Source of the DNA: Hallerella succinigenes
Lineage (GTDB): Bacteria > Fibrobacterota > Fibrobacteria > Fibrobacterales > Fibrobacteraceae
Assembly (NCBI RefSeq): GCF_002797675.1
Contig: NZ_PGEX01000001.1
Span: 620,001-684,000 of the forward strand
DNA: 64,000 bases
Direction: 5' to 3'
In this document: piece after piece, positions 18,617 through 27,137 of the stretch
Layout of the letters: each line of letters opens with the position of its first letter
How positions within the stretch are numbered: position 1 is the first letter of the stretch
Notes under the pieces: generated by a model
Seen by the model: only the letters and a program-made list of their open reading frames with translations
Databases searched by the model: none
Told to the model about the DNA's origin: nothing
Position numbers and translations under genes: made by a program

Positions 18617-19258
18617 ATGAAAACAAAATCCCTGTACATTTTCGACATGGACGGTACACTTTTCAACACGCTCGGCGATTTGAGCGTGGCTGTGAACCAT
18701 GCGCTCGCCGCTTTCGGGTTGAAAACTTTACCGACGGAAAAAGTGAAAAGCTACATCGGAAACGGTTCGCTGAAGCTGATTGAACGCTCTTTGGAAGGTG
18801 CCGACGCACCCCTTCTTGAAGTGCACAAATGCTACTCCGAATTTTACGCACAACACTGCTTGGAAAAAACGGTACCGTATCCGGGTGTCGTAGAATTTTT
18901 AAGGAACTTCCCGGCCAAAAAGGCGCTTGCAACAAACAAGCCGCACACACCAGGCCTTGCTCTTTTAAAACACTTTGGTTTGGAATCCTATTTTGAAGCC
19001 TTTGCCTTTGGCGATGAAGATACGCCCCGGAAGCCGGACGCGGCCCCCTTCTTGAAGGTCCTGAATGCCACCGGAGTTTCTAAAGAAGATGCCGTGATGA
19101 TCGGTGATGACGCTCCGGATATTCTCGGAGCGAAAAATGCAGGCATCGACAGCGTCTTTATCGAAAACGGTTTTGGCAAGCGCGCGAGTTTTGCACCTGT
19201 GGAACCGACTTATTCTATTGCCCATTTTTCGGACCTCGTCCATTTACAGTTCCGCTAA
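18617..19258 (+). CDS. gph: HAD-superfamily phosphatase, phosphoglycolate phosphatase-like
   Basis: A 213-residue HAD hydrolase. Motif I is FDMDGTLF with nucleophile Asp10 and Asp12, motif II is the Thr in ALATNKPH, and motif IV is MIGDDAPDILGAKNAG. The helical cap between motifs I and II and the overall size fit phosphoglycolate phosphatase, though other small phosphate esters are possible substrates. ATG at 18617 is used; an in-frame GTG lies 24 bases upstream but would place the promoter element inside the gene. miaB follows after three bases. Confidence 0.82.
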   Translation: MKTKSLYIFDMDGTLFNTLGDLSVAVNHALAAFGLKTLPTEKVKSYIGNGSLKLIERSLEGADAPLLEVHKCYSEFYAQHCLEKTVPYPGVVEFLRNFPAKKALATNKPHTPGLALLKHFGLESYFEAFAFGDEDTPRKPDAAPFLKVLNATGVSKEDAVMIGDDAPDILGAKNAGIDSVFIENGFGKRASFAPVEPTYSIAHFSDLVHLQFR

Positions 19259-19261
19259 TCT

Positions 19262-20587
19262 ATGTCTTTGCATTATTTAATCGACACTTACGGCTGTCAG
19301 ATGAATGAGTACGATTCCGCACTCATCGCTTCCATGCTTGAAAAAAACGGTTGCGAACCAACCGAAGATCCAAACGAAGCCGATCTTTTCTTTTTCAACA
19401 CATGCTCCGTACGCGAAAAAGCGGAAGAAAGCGCCAAGGCACGAATTTCCAAGATGAAATTCTACAAGAAGCGCCGACCATGGATCAAATTCATTGTCAC
19501 AGGCTGCATGGCGGAACATTTGGGACCCCGTCTCATCGATCAAGTAGATTGCATCGATTACGTCATCGGTCCCGACAAGTACAACCAGATTCCGGAAATT
19601 TTGTTCAAGCATCCGGTTATCGTCAAAAAGCACAATGTTCAAGAACGCGTCCTCACGGGATTTGATATTGAAGAAAATTACATCGGCGAATATGCAAAGA
19701 TTGCCCATCCGTTTTCTTCTTATGTGACGATTCAGCGCGGTTGCAACTTCCGTTGCAGCTATTGCATTGTGCCGTTTGTCCGCGGACGTGAAAAGTACCG
19801 TGCCGCAGACGATGTGATTTACGAAGTAGAAAAGGCGAGCGAACGTGGCATCTCCGAGATTTGCCTGCTAGGTCAGACTGTCAACGCCTACCGCAATCAC
19901 GGCACGGACTTCGCCGACCTGCTGGTGAAAATTTCAGAAATTCCGGGCATTCGCCGCATCCGCTTTATGAGTCCGCATCCCCGTTTTTACACGGAAAAGC
20001 TCATCGATGTGCTGCAGAGCGTTCCAGAAATTTGCCCGCACGCCCACATTCCACTGCAAAGCGGAAGCGATGCTATTCTCGATAAAATGAAGCGTCGATA
20101 CAAGGTTGATGACTTTATGCGGATCCTCGAAAAGTTCCGCGGCAAGAATCCGGATTACGGTCTCACGACCGATATCATCGCAGGCTTTGTCGGCGAAAGC
20201 GACGAAGACTTTGAACAGACTCTTGCCGCAGTCAAGGAGGCCCAATTCGACGCAGCCTTCATGTTCGCCTACAGCCCGCGCGAAGGCACCGTCAGCGCAC
20301 AAGAAACCGAAACCCTTTCGGAAGAGCAGAAGCAGGAACGCTTAGCCCGCCTCGTGGAATTGCAGAATTCGATTACGCTCAAGCGCAACAAGCTGATGAT
20401 CGGCAAGACCGAAGAAATCCTTGTCGAACGACCGTCGTCTAAAGATCCGAACGAATGGGTCGGCAAGACGGGTAGTTTTAAAAAGGTCGTTTTCGCTTCA
20501 AAAACCGCGAAGCCTGGCGACTATGTCAAATGTCATATCAACGAAGTCCGCGGATGGACTCTCCGCGGCACGCCTGTTACAGAATAA
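19262..20587 (+). CDS. miaB: tRNA-2-methylthio-N6-dimethylallyladenosine synthase
   Basis: A 441-residue radical-SAM methylthiotransferase that completes ms2i6A at tRNA position 37. The N-terminal UPF0004 domain holds three cluster Cys (12, 48, 82), the radical-SAM motif is CNFRCSYC (161, 165, 168), and a TRAM RNA-binding domain ends the protein (about 375-441). Length and layout match MiaB rather than RimO or MtaB. It is three bases downstream of gph, so probably cotranscribed. Confidence 0.96.
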   Translation: MSLHYLIDTYGCQMNEYDSALIASMLEKNGCEPTEDPNEADLFFFNTCSVREKAEESAKARISKMKFYKKRRPWIKFIVTGCMAEHLGPRLIDQVDCIDYVIGPDKYNQIPEILFKHPVIVKKHNVQERVLTGFDIEENYIGEYAKIAHPFSSYVTIQRGCNFRCSYCIVPFVRGREKYRAADDVIYEVEKASERGISEICLLGQTVNAYRNHGTDFADLLVKISEIPGIRRIRFMSPHPRFYTEKLIDVLQSVPEICPHAHIPLQSGSDAILDKMKRRYKVDDFMRILEKFRGKNPDYGLTTDIIAGFVGESDEDFEQTLAAVKEAQFDAAFMFAYSPREGTVSAQETETLSEEQKQERLARLVELQNSITLKRNKLMIGKTEEILVERPSSKDPNEWVGKTGSFKKVVFASKTAKPGDYVKCHINEVRGWTLRGTPVTE

Positions 20588-20596
20588 GAGGATACA

Positions 20597-21508
20597 ATGC
20601 GTTTGTTCGCAAAAATTATTTTCTCTACCGCGACGACCCTTGCCACAGTCGTTTCCGCAGCATCACTTGAAGATGCGCAGAAGGCTTATGTTTCTGGAAA
20701 TTGGAAAGGAGCAGCGGAAGCCTTTGAAGCGGTCTGTCCGACGCTGGATATGGCAAAACGTTCCGAATGCGCACTGTGGGGCGTTCTCGCCCGTTCGCAG
20801 ACCGGAAATTCCAAAGATTTTTCCGCCGCCAAAAAAAGACTGGATAGTTTGATTTTCGCCACTGCGGATTCCTTGCCGGTGGTTTCCGATCTTTACATGA
20901 CTCGTGCGCAATTTGAACTTTATTTGAAACGCCCGGATCTCTCGTACAAAAGCCTCAAGGCTTCTTACGCCAAAGCTCGTCCAAGTCAGCTCGCTGTCAT
21001 CTATCAGGTCTGCCAAAGTTTATACAAAGTAAACACCATCGATTCCGTCCATAGCCTTTGCGCTGAAATCGAACGAGCAAAGACATCCCCACGAATCACT
21101 TCTAGCGAATCTCAAACCAGCACAGCCAGTTCGAGCTCCGCTCCCAAAGACAGCACCACCTGCTCTAGTTCTTCCGCTCTTTCCAGCGCATCGGAAGCGA
21201 CTTCCAGTGCAGCCGAAGCCCTTTCTAGCGTAGCCGAAGTCGTACCGGCATCGGTGGACGAAGCCGCACCTACAGGCGACTGGTCCTTGCAGCTAGGCGC
21301 ATTCAGCATCCAGGCAAATGCCGAAATGCTCGCAAACTCTCTCAAGGCAAAAAAAATCGACGCCCGCATCATTGAAGCAAAACACGACGACAGGACGCTC
21401 TACCTGGTGCAGACCGGAGTCTTTGCTAGCCGTGATGAAGCCTTGAAATACGGCGAAGAAGTGCTTTCCAAGCATCATTTGGAATACACGCCTGTAAAAA
21501 AGCTTTAA
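20597..21508 (+). CDS. Exported SPOR-domain protein
   Basis: 303 residues: a signal peptide (about 1-22, ending VVSAAS), a helical TPR-like segment (about 23-150), a Ser/Ala/Thr-rich linker (about 160-215) and a C-terminal SPOR domain (about 222-300, starting WSLQLGAFS). SPOR domains bind denuded peptidoglycan at division sites, so a periplasmic role in cell-wall remodelling is likely. It is nine bases after miaB. Confidence 0.85.
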   Translation: MRLFAKIIFSTATTLATVVSAASLEDAQKAYVSGNWKGAAEAFEAVCPTLDMAKRSECALWGVLARSQTGNSKDFSAAKKRLDSLIFATADSLPVVSDLYMTRAQFELYLKRPDLSYKSLKASYAKARPSQLAVIYQVCQSLYKVNTIDSVHSLCAEIERAKTSPRITSSESQTSTASSSSAPKDSTTCSSSSALSSASEATSSAAEALSSVAEVVPASVDEAAPTGDWSLQLGAFSIQANAEMLANSLKAKKIDARIIEAKHDDRTLYLVQTGVFASRDEALKYGEEVLSKHHLEYTPVKKL

Positions 21509-21545
21509 TTTTTTCTTTTTTCTCTCAAATTTTCGTAAACAGTTC

Positions 21546-21553
21546 TATATTTG
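21546..21553 (+). promoter_or_regulatory. Promoter -7 element of tRNA-Leu
   Basis: TATATTTG matches TAnnTTTG, 12 bases before the mature tRNA 5' end. Because a tRNA has no ribosome-binding site to confuse matters, this is the cleanest evidence for the motif as a promoter element here. Confidence 0.6.
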
Positions 21554-21565
21554 TGTTTACCCCAA

Positions 21566-21649
21566 GCCGGGGTGGTGAAATTGGTAGACGCGCCGGACTC
21601 AAAATCCGGTACTCGCGAGAGTGTGAGGGTTCGATTCCCTCCCCCGGCA
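21566..21649 (+). tRNA. tRNA-Leu, anticodon CAA
   Basis: 84 bases folding into a class-II cloverleaf: acceptor GCCGGGG with CCCCGGC, the D-loop sequence TGGTAGACG, anticodon arm CCGGA-CTCAAAA-TCCGG with CAA at 34-36, a long variable arm (ACTCGCGAGAGT) and the TTCGATT T-loop. The discriminator is A, as expected for Leu. The 3' CCA is not encoded. Confidence 0.97.
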
Positions 21650-21672
21650 TTATAGAGAACTGCTGAGGTTCA

Positions 21673-22443
21673 ATGAAGACTGCTTTCAAAATTCTTTGCG
21701 CCAGCATTTTTGCTGCCTCCGTCTCGTTTGCACAAGACGATTTTGAAACTTATGATGCAGAGGGTGAGGGCTCGACTTATTATGCTCCTGCAGCAGAAAA
21801 AGATGGGGCAAATTATTACAGCGCAGATGACGCAAACGCTCCCGAAGAAACCGTAGCGGGTTCCGCTAGTTCTTCGAGCGACGAATGGGCTGGTTTCGAT
21901 TACGAAAACGCAGGCCTTACCCAATGGGAATTCCAACAGGCAAAAGAAAGCGGCATGAGCCGCGATAAGCTCACTCAGCTTACCGAACTCGGCGTCCGCC
22001 CGTCTGAATACAACCAAGAACCTTGGAAGCGTCTCGGTGTTTCCGAAGAAGACTGGCTTTCTTCTCGCGCTAGCGGCTTGGATGATTCCGATATTGACCG
22101 TACTTATAGAAATCACGCTGGAGAACAGGACCTGGCTTACCTCTCCGCTGTGATCCCGTCCCTCTATCAGTGGAAGCACGACCAAACGGTGAAAGCTATC
22201 TGGATGGATGCCCTTTGGGTTGTCGGCGTTGGCGGTCTTACTTATTTCGCAATCAATAACGATAAATACGATAACACTTGGATTTACTGGTTGATTCCGA
22301 TTCTCGGTGCTCACGGGTGGTCCTTTGCTGACGCGTTCTTCGATACCCAGTGGGCGAATAACCCCGATGCAAACCGCTTTAGCCTCGGCATTGGTCCTAG
22401 CTTCGAAGGTGGTCTCGCTGGTATTCTGCAAGTGCGCTTCTAA
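21673..22443 (+). CDS. Exported protein of unknown function
   Basis: 256 residues with a signal peptide (cleavage after SVSFA, about 19). An acidic Ser-rich stretch follows, then a helical region with short repeated phrases ([49 protein letters not shown]), then a hydrophobic C-terminal part with two probable membrane or barrel segments ([31 protein letters not shown]) and a final strand ending QVRF. I do not recognise the family. It sits between tRNA-Leu and panD. Confidence 0.7.
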   Translation: MKTAFKILCASIFAASVSFAQDDFETYDAEGEGSTYYAPAAEKDGANYYSADDANAPEETVAGSASSSSDEWAGFDYENAGLTQWEFQQAKESGMSRDKLTQLTELGVRPSEYNQEPWKRLGVSEEDWLSSRASGLDDSDIDRTYRNHAGEQDLAYLSAVIPSLYQWKHDQTVKAIWMDALWVVGVGGLTYFAINNDKYDNTWIYWLIPILGAHGWSFADAFFDTQWANNPDANRFSLGIGPSFEGGLAGILQVRF

Positions 22444-22448
22444 GCAAA

Positions 22449-22796
22449 ATGCAGATCGAACTTCTTAAATGCAAAATTCATCGCGCTACCGTGACGGACG
22501 CGAACTTGAACTATGAAGGTTCCATTACGCTCGACAGAGCTTTGATGGACGCGGCAGGCATTCTACCTTTCGAAAAAGTCGGCATTCTCGACATCCATAA
22601 CGGAGCGCGCTTTGACACATACGTCATCGAAGGCGAACCGAATTCCGGTACAATCTGCTTGAACGGTGCAGCGGCCCGCATGGTCCAGAAAGGCGACCTC
22701 ATCATTATCGTTTCCTACATTTCCATGACTCCAGAAGAAGCGAAGACCTGGAAACCGACGGTTGTGAAGGTCGACTCCCAGAACAAACTGCGCTAA
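22449..22796 (+). CDS. panD: Aspartate 1-decarboxylase
   Basis: A 115-residue pyruvoyl enzyme that makes beta-alanine for pantothenate and CoA. The self-cleavage site is Gly24-Ser25 within YEGSIT, which generates the pyruvoyl group on Ser25. [27 protein letters not shown] is the family core, with NGAAA conserved. It lies five bases after the preceding gene. coaE, a later CoA-pathway gene, is at 45 kb. Confidence 0.96.
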   Translation: MQIELLKCKIHRATVTDANLNYEGSITLDRALMDAAGILPFEKVGILDIHNGARFDTYVIEGEPNSGTICLNGAAARMVQKGDLIIIVSYISMTPEEAKTWKPTVVKVDSQNKLR

Positions 22797-22813
22797 ATCG
22801 CTATATTTAAAGC

Positions 22814-23209
22814 GTGAATCATTCCAAACCAACGATAATTCCTTTGCTTTTCCTTGCAGGGATGTTCATCTCTTGTCAGGACGAGCCTGTGGTCGTTCAA
22901 GAAATCCGCGAAACACCGGGTGATATTCAGGTGTTGAATTCCAGCGGAATTCCGGGCGCCGCTTCCAAGATGCGCGACTACTTGCGCACTCAAGGTTTTG
23001 ACGTGGTAGAAATGAGCAACGACAATCTTTGGAATTACGAAGAAACCATTATCGCCTTGCGCAATCCTCATTGGGCAGGGGCAGAAGCACTTGCCAAAAC
23101 GCTTCACACAGAGAATGTAATCCCACTTGAAAACAAGCACAAACTCGTGGATGCGACCGTATATGTGGGCAAGGACTTTGAAAAATTGATACAGGCAGGA
23201 ACACCATGA
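22814..23209 (+). CDS. Small lipoprotein with LytR C-terminal-like domain
   Basis: 131 residues starting at GTG. A short hydrophobic leader ends in a lipobox-like FISC (Cys20 or near). The rest, from IQVLNSSGIPGAASKMRDYLRTQGFDVVEMSN to VYVGKDFE, matches the LytR_C fold found at the end of cell-wall ligases, but without the catalytic domain. It overlaps rsfS by four bases. In many bacteria rsfS lies beside a lytR-type gene, so this may be a reduced version of that arrangement. Confidence 0.75.
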   Translation: MNHSKPTIIPLLFLAGMFISCQDEPVVVQEIRETPGDIQVLNSSGIPGAASKMRDYLRTQGFDVVEMSNDNLWNYEETIIALRNPHWAGAEALAKTLHTENVIPLENKHKLVDATVYVGKDFEKLIQAGTP

Positions 23210-23817
23210 CAACAGCCAAAAAGACAACGACTAAAAAGACGACCGCAGTGAAAAAGACCGCGGTTAAAGCCGCCGCCAAAAAGACGACTGCAGCCAAGAC
23301 AACTTCAGCCAAAAAAACGGCGGGAAAAAAGACCGCAGTGAAAAAGGCAGTCGTCAATAAAACTGCCGCTACCGTCCAAAAGGCTCCGGCGAAAAAAGCC
23401 GCTCCGAAAAAGGAAGCCTTCTCGAACTCCGTAAAGACCGCAGCGGAAATCCTTTTCCAGCTCCGCGCCCAGAACCTACAGTTGATCGATCTCCGCGGTG
23501 TTTCGGACACCTCTGACTTCATGATCATCGCCACTTGCGAAAGCGAAGCCCAGATGCAGGCGATTCTCGACGAACTTTCCAAGGAATTCAAGCACCAGGG
23601 TCTGCAGCACCGCACCGAATACAAGCCGGGCATCAACATGCGCTGGGCGGTTTTCGACGCAGGCTTTGACCTGATGATCCAGCTGTTTGAAGAGACCAAA
23701 CGCGAAGAGCTCGCCTTTGACAAACTCTACAGCGATGCTAAGATTGTCGACCTCGAAGAAAAGAACTTTGTGAAGACCAAGGCCAAGAAAGCAAAGGTTG
23801 AAGATGAACTCATTTAA
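23206..23817 (+). CDS. rsfS: Ribosomal silencing factor RsfS with histone H1-like tail
   Basis: 203 residues. Residues about 75-185 are the RsfS/Iojap domain (DLRGVSDTSDFMIIATCESEAQMQAI and INMRWAVFDAGFDLMIQLFEE), which binds ribosomal protein L14 (uL14) and blocks subunit joining during starvation. Residues 1-72 are almost entirely Lys, Ala and Thr (AKKTT-, VKKTA-type pieces), resembling bacterial histone H1-like tails, and a short Lys-rich tail ends the protein. Typical RsfS is 105-130 residues, so the extension is unusual. Its end overlaps argS by 14 bases. Confidence 0.88.
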   Translation: MTTAKKTTTKKTTAVKKTAVKAAAKKTTAAKTTSAKKTAGKKTAVKKAVVNKTAATVQKAPAKKAAPKKEAFSNSVKTAAEILFQLRAQNLQLIDLRGVSDTSDFMIIATCESEAQMQAILDELSKEFKHQGLQHRTEYKPGINMRWAVFDAGFDLMIQLFEETKREELAFDKLYSDAKIVDLEEKNFVKTKAKKAKVEDELI

Positions 23818-25516
23818 TGATGCGATAGCCCAGGCTGTTGCCGCTACCGGCGCTTTTGAACTGGAACAGGCTAAAAAGCTGATCACCGTTCCGACGGATA
23901 CGGAACATGGCAACTTCACCCTTCCCTGCTTTGTCCTTGCTCGTTCCCTGCACAAGGCTCCGAAAGTCATTGCAGAAGAACTCGCTCCGAAAATTGAACT
24001 TCCGAACGGCATTTGCAAAGTGGAAGCGGTCGCCGGTTACTTGAACTTTTTCATCGACCGTAAGTTCCTCGCCAAGTCGATTCTCGAAGCCGTGTTTTCT
24101 CAGGGCCTTGAATACGGTCATGCAGAATCCAACGGTAAAGTGGTCTGCATGGACTACAGTTCCCCGAATATCGGTAAGGAACTCGCATTCCATCATTTGC
24201 GTTCGACGATGATCGGAAATTCTCTCGCTCGCATTTACAAGGCTGCGGGTTACAAGGTGGTTCGCATCAATCACTTGGGCGACTGGGGCACGGCCTTCGG
24301 TAAGCTCATCGTGATGTACCTGCGCGAAAAGCGTCCGACGGACCAGGCGACTCTCGATTCGCTGACCGTGAAGGAATTGAACATTCTTTACGCGAGCTTC
24401 TCTAAGGCTGCAGAAGCAGAACCGGGTCTCGAAGATGAAGCCCGTGCCGCATTCTCGAAACTTGAAAAGGGCGATGATTTCTACCATCAGCTCTGGCTCG
24501 CCTTCCGTGCGGCAACTCTCAAGGAACTGATGCGCATCTACAAGATGATGGGCGTCGACTTTGATTATTACACCGGCGAATCCTTCTATGAAGACAAGAT
24601 GCCGGCAGTGATCCAGGACTTGGAAGCCAAGGGTCTTTTGGAACGCAGCGAAGAACGCGACGTGGTGAAGCTAGACGAATACAAGCTGAACCCATGTCTG
24701 ATTCGCAAGAGCGACGGAAGTACTTTGTACGCAACGCGTGACCTCGCCGCCGCGATCTACCGCAAAAAGGAATACAACTTCGACAAGAGCCTCTACGTGG
24801 TGGACTTGGGACAGGCTTTGCACTTTAAACAGGTAAAGCTTGTGCTCAAGAAAATGGGCTACAACTGGCACGACACGCTCGTCCATATTCCGTTCGGCGT
24901 GATCCTGAACCTGATCGACGGCAAGTGGGAAAAGGGCAAGACCCGTACCGGCAAGGCAAAGCTCCTGCGTGACGTGATTGAAGCCGCTCAGCAAAAGATT
25001 TTGGACTTCATCAACCAGAAGAATCCGGAACTCGAAAACAAGGAACTGATCGCGCAGCAGATAGGCATTAGCGCCCTCACCTTCAACGACTTGAAGAACC
25101 ACCGTTTGATGGACGTAAAGTTCGACTGGGACAGCGCTTTGAGCTTCGAAGGCGCAACCGGTCCTTATGTGCAGAACGCGCACGTGCGTCTTTGCAGCAT
25201 TATGCGCAAGGCCGGCTACGATGTGACTCTGCAGGATGTGAACTTTGACCAGCTTTTGGACGATGCTGCCTATGAACTGATCAAGCTCCTTGCCAAGAAG
25301 TCTGAAAAGATTCTCAAGGCTTGCGAAACCGATGAACCGTGTGAACTCGCCCAGTATGCTTTGGATATTGCTGGCGCCGCACACAAATTCATCCACGACG
25401 ACCGTGTTCTCGGCAGTGCAGAAGAAAAGTCCCGTCTCTTCCTCGTGAAATGCACACAGATCATTCTCGAAGACGTTCTCGTGTTGCTCGGACTCTTCCC
25501 TGTTCGCAACATGTAA
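23804..25516 (+). CDS. argS: Arginyl-tRNA synthetase
   Basis: A 570-residue class-I synthetase charging tRNA-Arg. The N-terminal add-1 domain (about 1-85) precedes the catalytic motif SPNIGKELAFHHLRST, the HIGH-equivalent region. The C-terminal anticodon-binding DALR domain starts near 450 (GPYVQNAHVRLCSIMRKAG). ATG at 23804 was chosen over a TTG six bases upstream. It starts inside the rsfS 3' end. Confidence 0.95.
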   Translation: MNSFNDAIAQAVAATGAFELEQAKKLITVPTDTEHGNFTLPCFVLARSLHKAPKVIAEELAPKIELPNGICKVEAVAGYLNFFIDRKFLAKSILEAVFSQGLEYGHAESNGKVVCMDYSSPNIGKELAFHHLRSTMIGNSLARIYKAAGYKVVRINHLGDWGTAFGKLIVMYLREKRPTDQATLDSLTVKELNILYASFSKAAEAEPGLEDEARAAFSKLEKGDDFYHQLWLAFRAATLKELMRIYKMMGVDFDYYTGESFYEDKMPAVIQDLEAKGLLERSEERDVVKLDEYKLNPCLIRKSDGSTLYATRDLAAAIYRKKEYNFDKSLYVVDLGQALHFKQVKLVLKKMGYNWHDTLVHIPFGVILNLIDGKWEKGKTRTGKAKLLRDVIEAAQQKILDFINQKNPELENKELIAQQIGISALTFNDLKNHRLMDVKFDWDSALSFEGATGPYVQNAHVRLCSIMRKAGYDVTLQDVNFDQLLDDAAYELIKLLAKKSEKILKACETDEPCELAQYALDIAGAAHKFIHDDRVLGSAEEKSRLFLVKCTQIILEDVLVLLGLFPVRNM

Positions 25517-25533
25517 TCGGAATATTTCAATCC

Positions 25534-26577
25534 ATGCATCCTTTACTTCAAAAGTCGCTTTCCTTCGAAAGGCTCACGCCCGAGGAAGCGCTTTTGCTTT
25601 TAAAGGAAGCGGAATGGACGGAAGTCGCCCAAGCGGCGAATGCGGTTCGCCATGCAAAGCTCCCCGGCAAACGGGTCGGCTATACGGTCTACCGCATCAT
25701 CAATTACACGAACGTCTGCTCTGTAAACTGTAGCTTCTGTTCCTTTGCCCGCAAAGCGGGGGAACGCGGCACGTATGTGCTTTCCTTGGAACAGATCCGC
25801 AGCAAGGCAGAAGATGCCAAAAAGCTCGGCGCCGACCAGATCTTTTTGCAAGGCGGCGTGAACGAGGAACTGCCAATCGAGTATTACACGGACATTCTTC
25901 GCATGCTCACCCAAGAACTCGGCATGAGCGTTCGCGGTTTTTCGCCCGTAGAACTCGTCCGCATCGCAGATGCACACAAATTAACTCTCGTCGAACTTTT
26001 GAACATTTTGAAAGCCGCGGGCCTTTCTTCGGTACCCGGAGCAGGCGCTGAGATCCTTTCGGACCGAATCCGAAAGATTCTCAGTCCACGAAAACTTTCC
26101 TCCCTCGAATGGCGCAATACACTCGCCGTTTGCCAGAAGAACGGTCTTCCGGGAAGTGCAAACATCGTCATCGGCACTCAAGAAAATCCGGAAGATATCA
26201 TTGCCCACTTAGACCTCGTCCGCGGTCTCCAGGATGAAACAGGCGGAGTCAAAAGTTTTGTCGCCTGGACATTCCAGCCGCAAACCCACGATTTCCCCAT
26301 TCGCCACGTAACTCCGATGGAGTACTTGAAGCTCCTCGGGCTTTCACGCCTTTACTTGGATAACATTCGCCATATCGAGGTTTCTGTTCTCGGAATGGGA
26401 AAGGCTGTCGGAGAACTGGGACTCGTTTCGGGTGCGGACGACATCAACAGCATCGTCCTCGAAGAAAATGTTCTGGAATCTCAAGGTATCCGCGGCATTG
26501 CGGAAGCGGAAAACTTTATCCGCGGAGCGGGCTTCACCCCTTACCGCCGCGACCTGAACTTTACATGCGATCTCTAA
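25534..26577 (+). CDS. mqnC: Cyclic dehypoxanthinyl futalosine synthase
   Basis: A 347-residue radical-SAM enzyme of the futalosine route to menaquinone. The cluster motif is C-x3-C-x2-C (Cys62, 66, 69). MqnC-type signatures are FLQGGVNEELPIEYY, VPGAGAEILSDRIR, RGLQDETGG and the late LGMGKAVGELGLVSGADD, which separate it from the sister enzyme MqnE. It starts 17 bases after argS. Together with the UbiD-family gene two places downstream it marks a partial menaquinone cluster. Confidence 0.9.
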   Translation: MHPLLQKSLSFERLTPEEALLLLKEAEWTEVAQAANAVRHAKLPGKRVGYTVYRIINYTNVCSVNCSFCSFARKAGERGTYVLSLEQIRSKAEDAKKLGADQIFLQGGVNEELPIEYYTDILRMLTQELGMSVRGFSPVELVRIADAHKLTLVELLNILKAAGLSSVPGAGAEILSDRIRKILSPRKLSSLEWRNTLAVCQKNGLPGSANIVIGTQENPEDIIAHLDLVRGLQDETGGVKSFVAWTFQPQTHDFPIRHVTPMEYLKLLGLSRLYLDNIRHIEVSVLGMGKAVGELGLVSGADDINSIVLEENVLESQGIRGIAEAENFIRGAGFTPYRRDLNFTCDL

Positions 26578-26642
26578 ATTCCTCGCGATTTTTTTCTAAC
26601 CTCTGCATCTGAGGTGAGGATTTTATTATCTTGTAGAGTACA

Positions 26643-27125
26643 ATGGGAAACATCATTCAAACATCCGGTTTCGAAATTCAGGAAGACAAAGTTTTTCAGT
26701 ATCTTCACGCTTTCCCGCTGATTTTCGATATGAGCGATACGCCGTCGTTGCTGTATCGCTTGGACGAAGATTTGAAAATCGGTTCCACCGTTTCTTACCG
26801 TCTTGTTTCCGGCTTCCAGATTGTCAACTGGAAAGGCTTTGTTTCCTCGATCAACGGCAATTCCTGGACAGTCGAACTGAAACAGGGACCGTTCTCCATG
26901 TTCCATGCAGAACATTCCATTCAAATGACCGACGGTCTTTTGGAATGCTCGGACGCATTCTCCTACAACGGCGAACCGGTGGACATGACTAGCGTTTTGG
27001 AAAAGGCTCGTGTCGTCTACGCATTCGACGCCCGCCAAAAGTTTTTACAGGCGAAGAACGCTTTTGAATCTCGTCGCCAGACCGAAACCTTTAGAGCTTT
27101 CTCTTCTGGATTCTCTGCGGGCTAA
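26643..27125 (+). CDS. Possible SRPBCC-fold protein in the menaquinone block
   Basis: 160 residues, no signal peptide. The pattern of an N-terminal strand, a helix with FPLIFDMS, and alternating strands (SYRLVSGFQIVNWKGFVSSI, WTVELKQGPFSMFHAEHSI) ending in a long helix resembles the helix-grip (SRPBCC/polyketide-cyclase) fold, as in ligand-binding proteins. This is a visual resemblance only. It lies 65 bases after mqnC and 12 before the UbiD gene, so a role near menaquinone synthesis is possible but unproven. Confidence 0.6.
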   Translation: MGNIIQTSGFEIQEDKVFQYLHAFPLIFDMSDTPSLLYRLDEDLKIGSTVSYRLVSGFQIVNWKGFVSSINGNSWTVELKQGPFSMFHAEHSIQMTDGLLECSDAFSYNGEPVDMTSVLEKARVVYAFDARQKFLQAKNAFESRRQTETFRAFSSGFSAG

Positions 27126-27137
27126 CGGAAACGCACA

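Noticed and set aside
18566-18700. Upstream in-frame extension of the DUF2334-like gene
   Set aside because: It would run antisense through the gph start and promoter, and the added residues show no family similarity.
21525-21707. Minus-strand frame over the tRNA-Leu gene (contains GEGIEPSHSREYRILSPARL)
   Set aside because: It is the well-known spurious translation of a tRNA-Leu antisense strand; the plus-strand cloverleaf explains the sequence.
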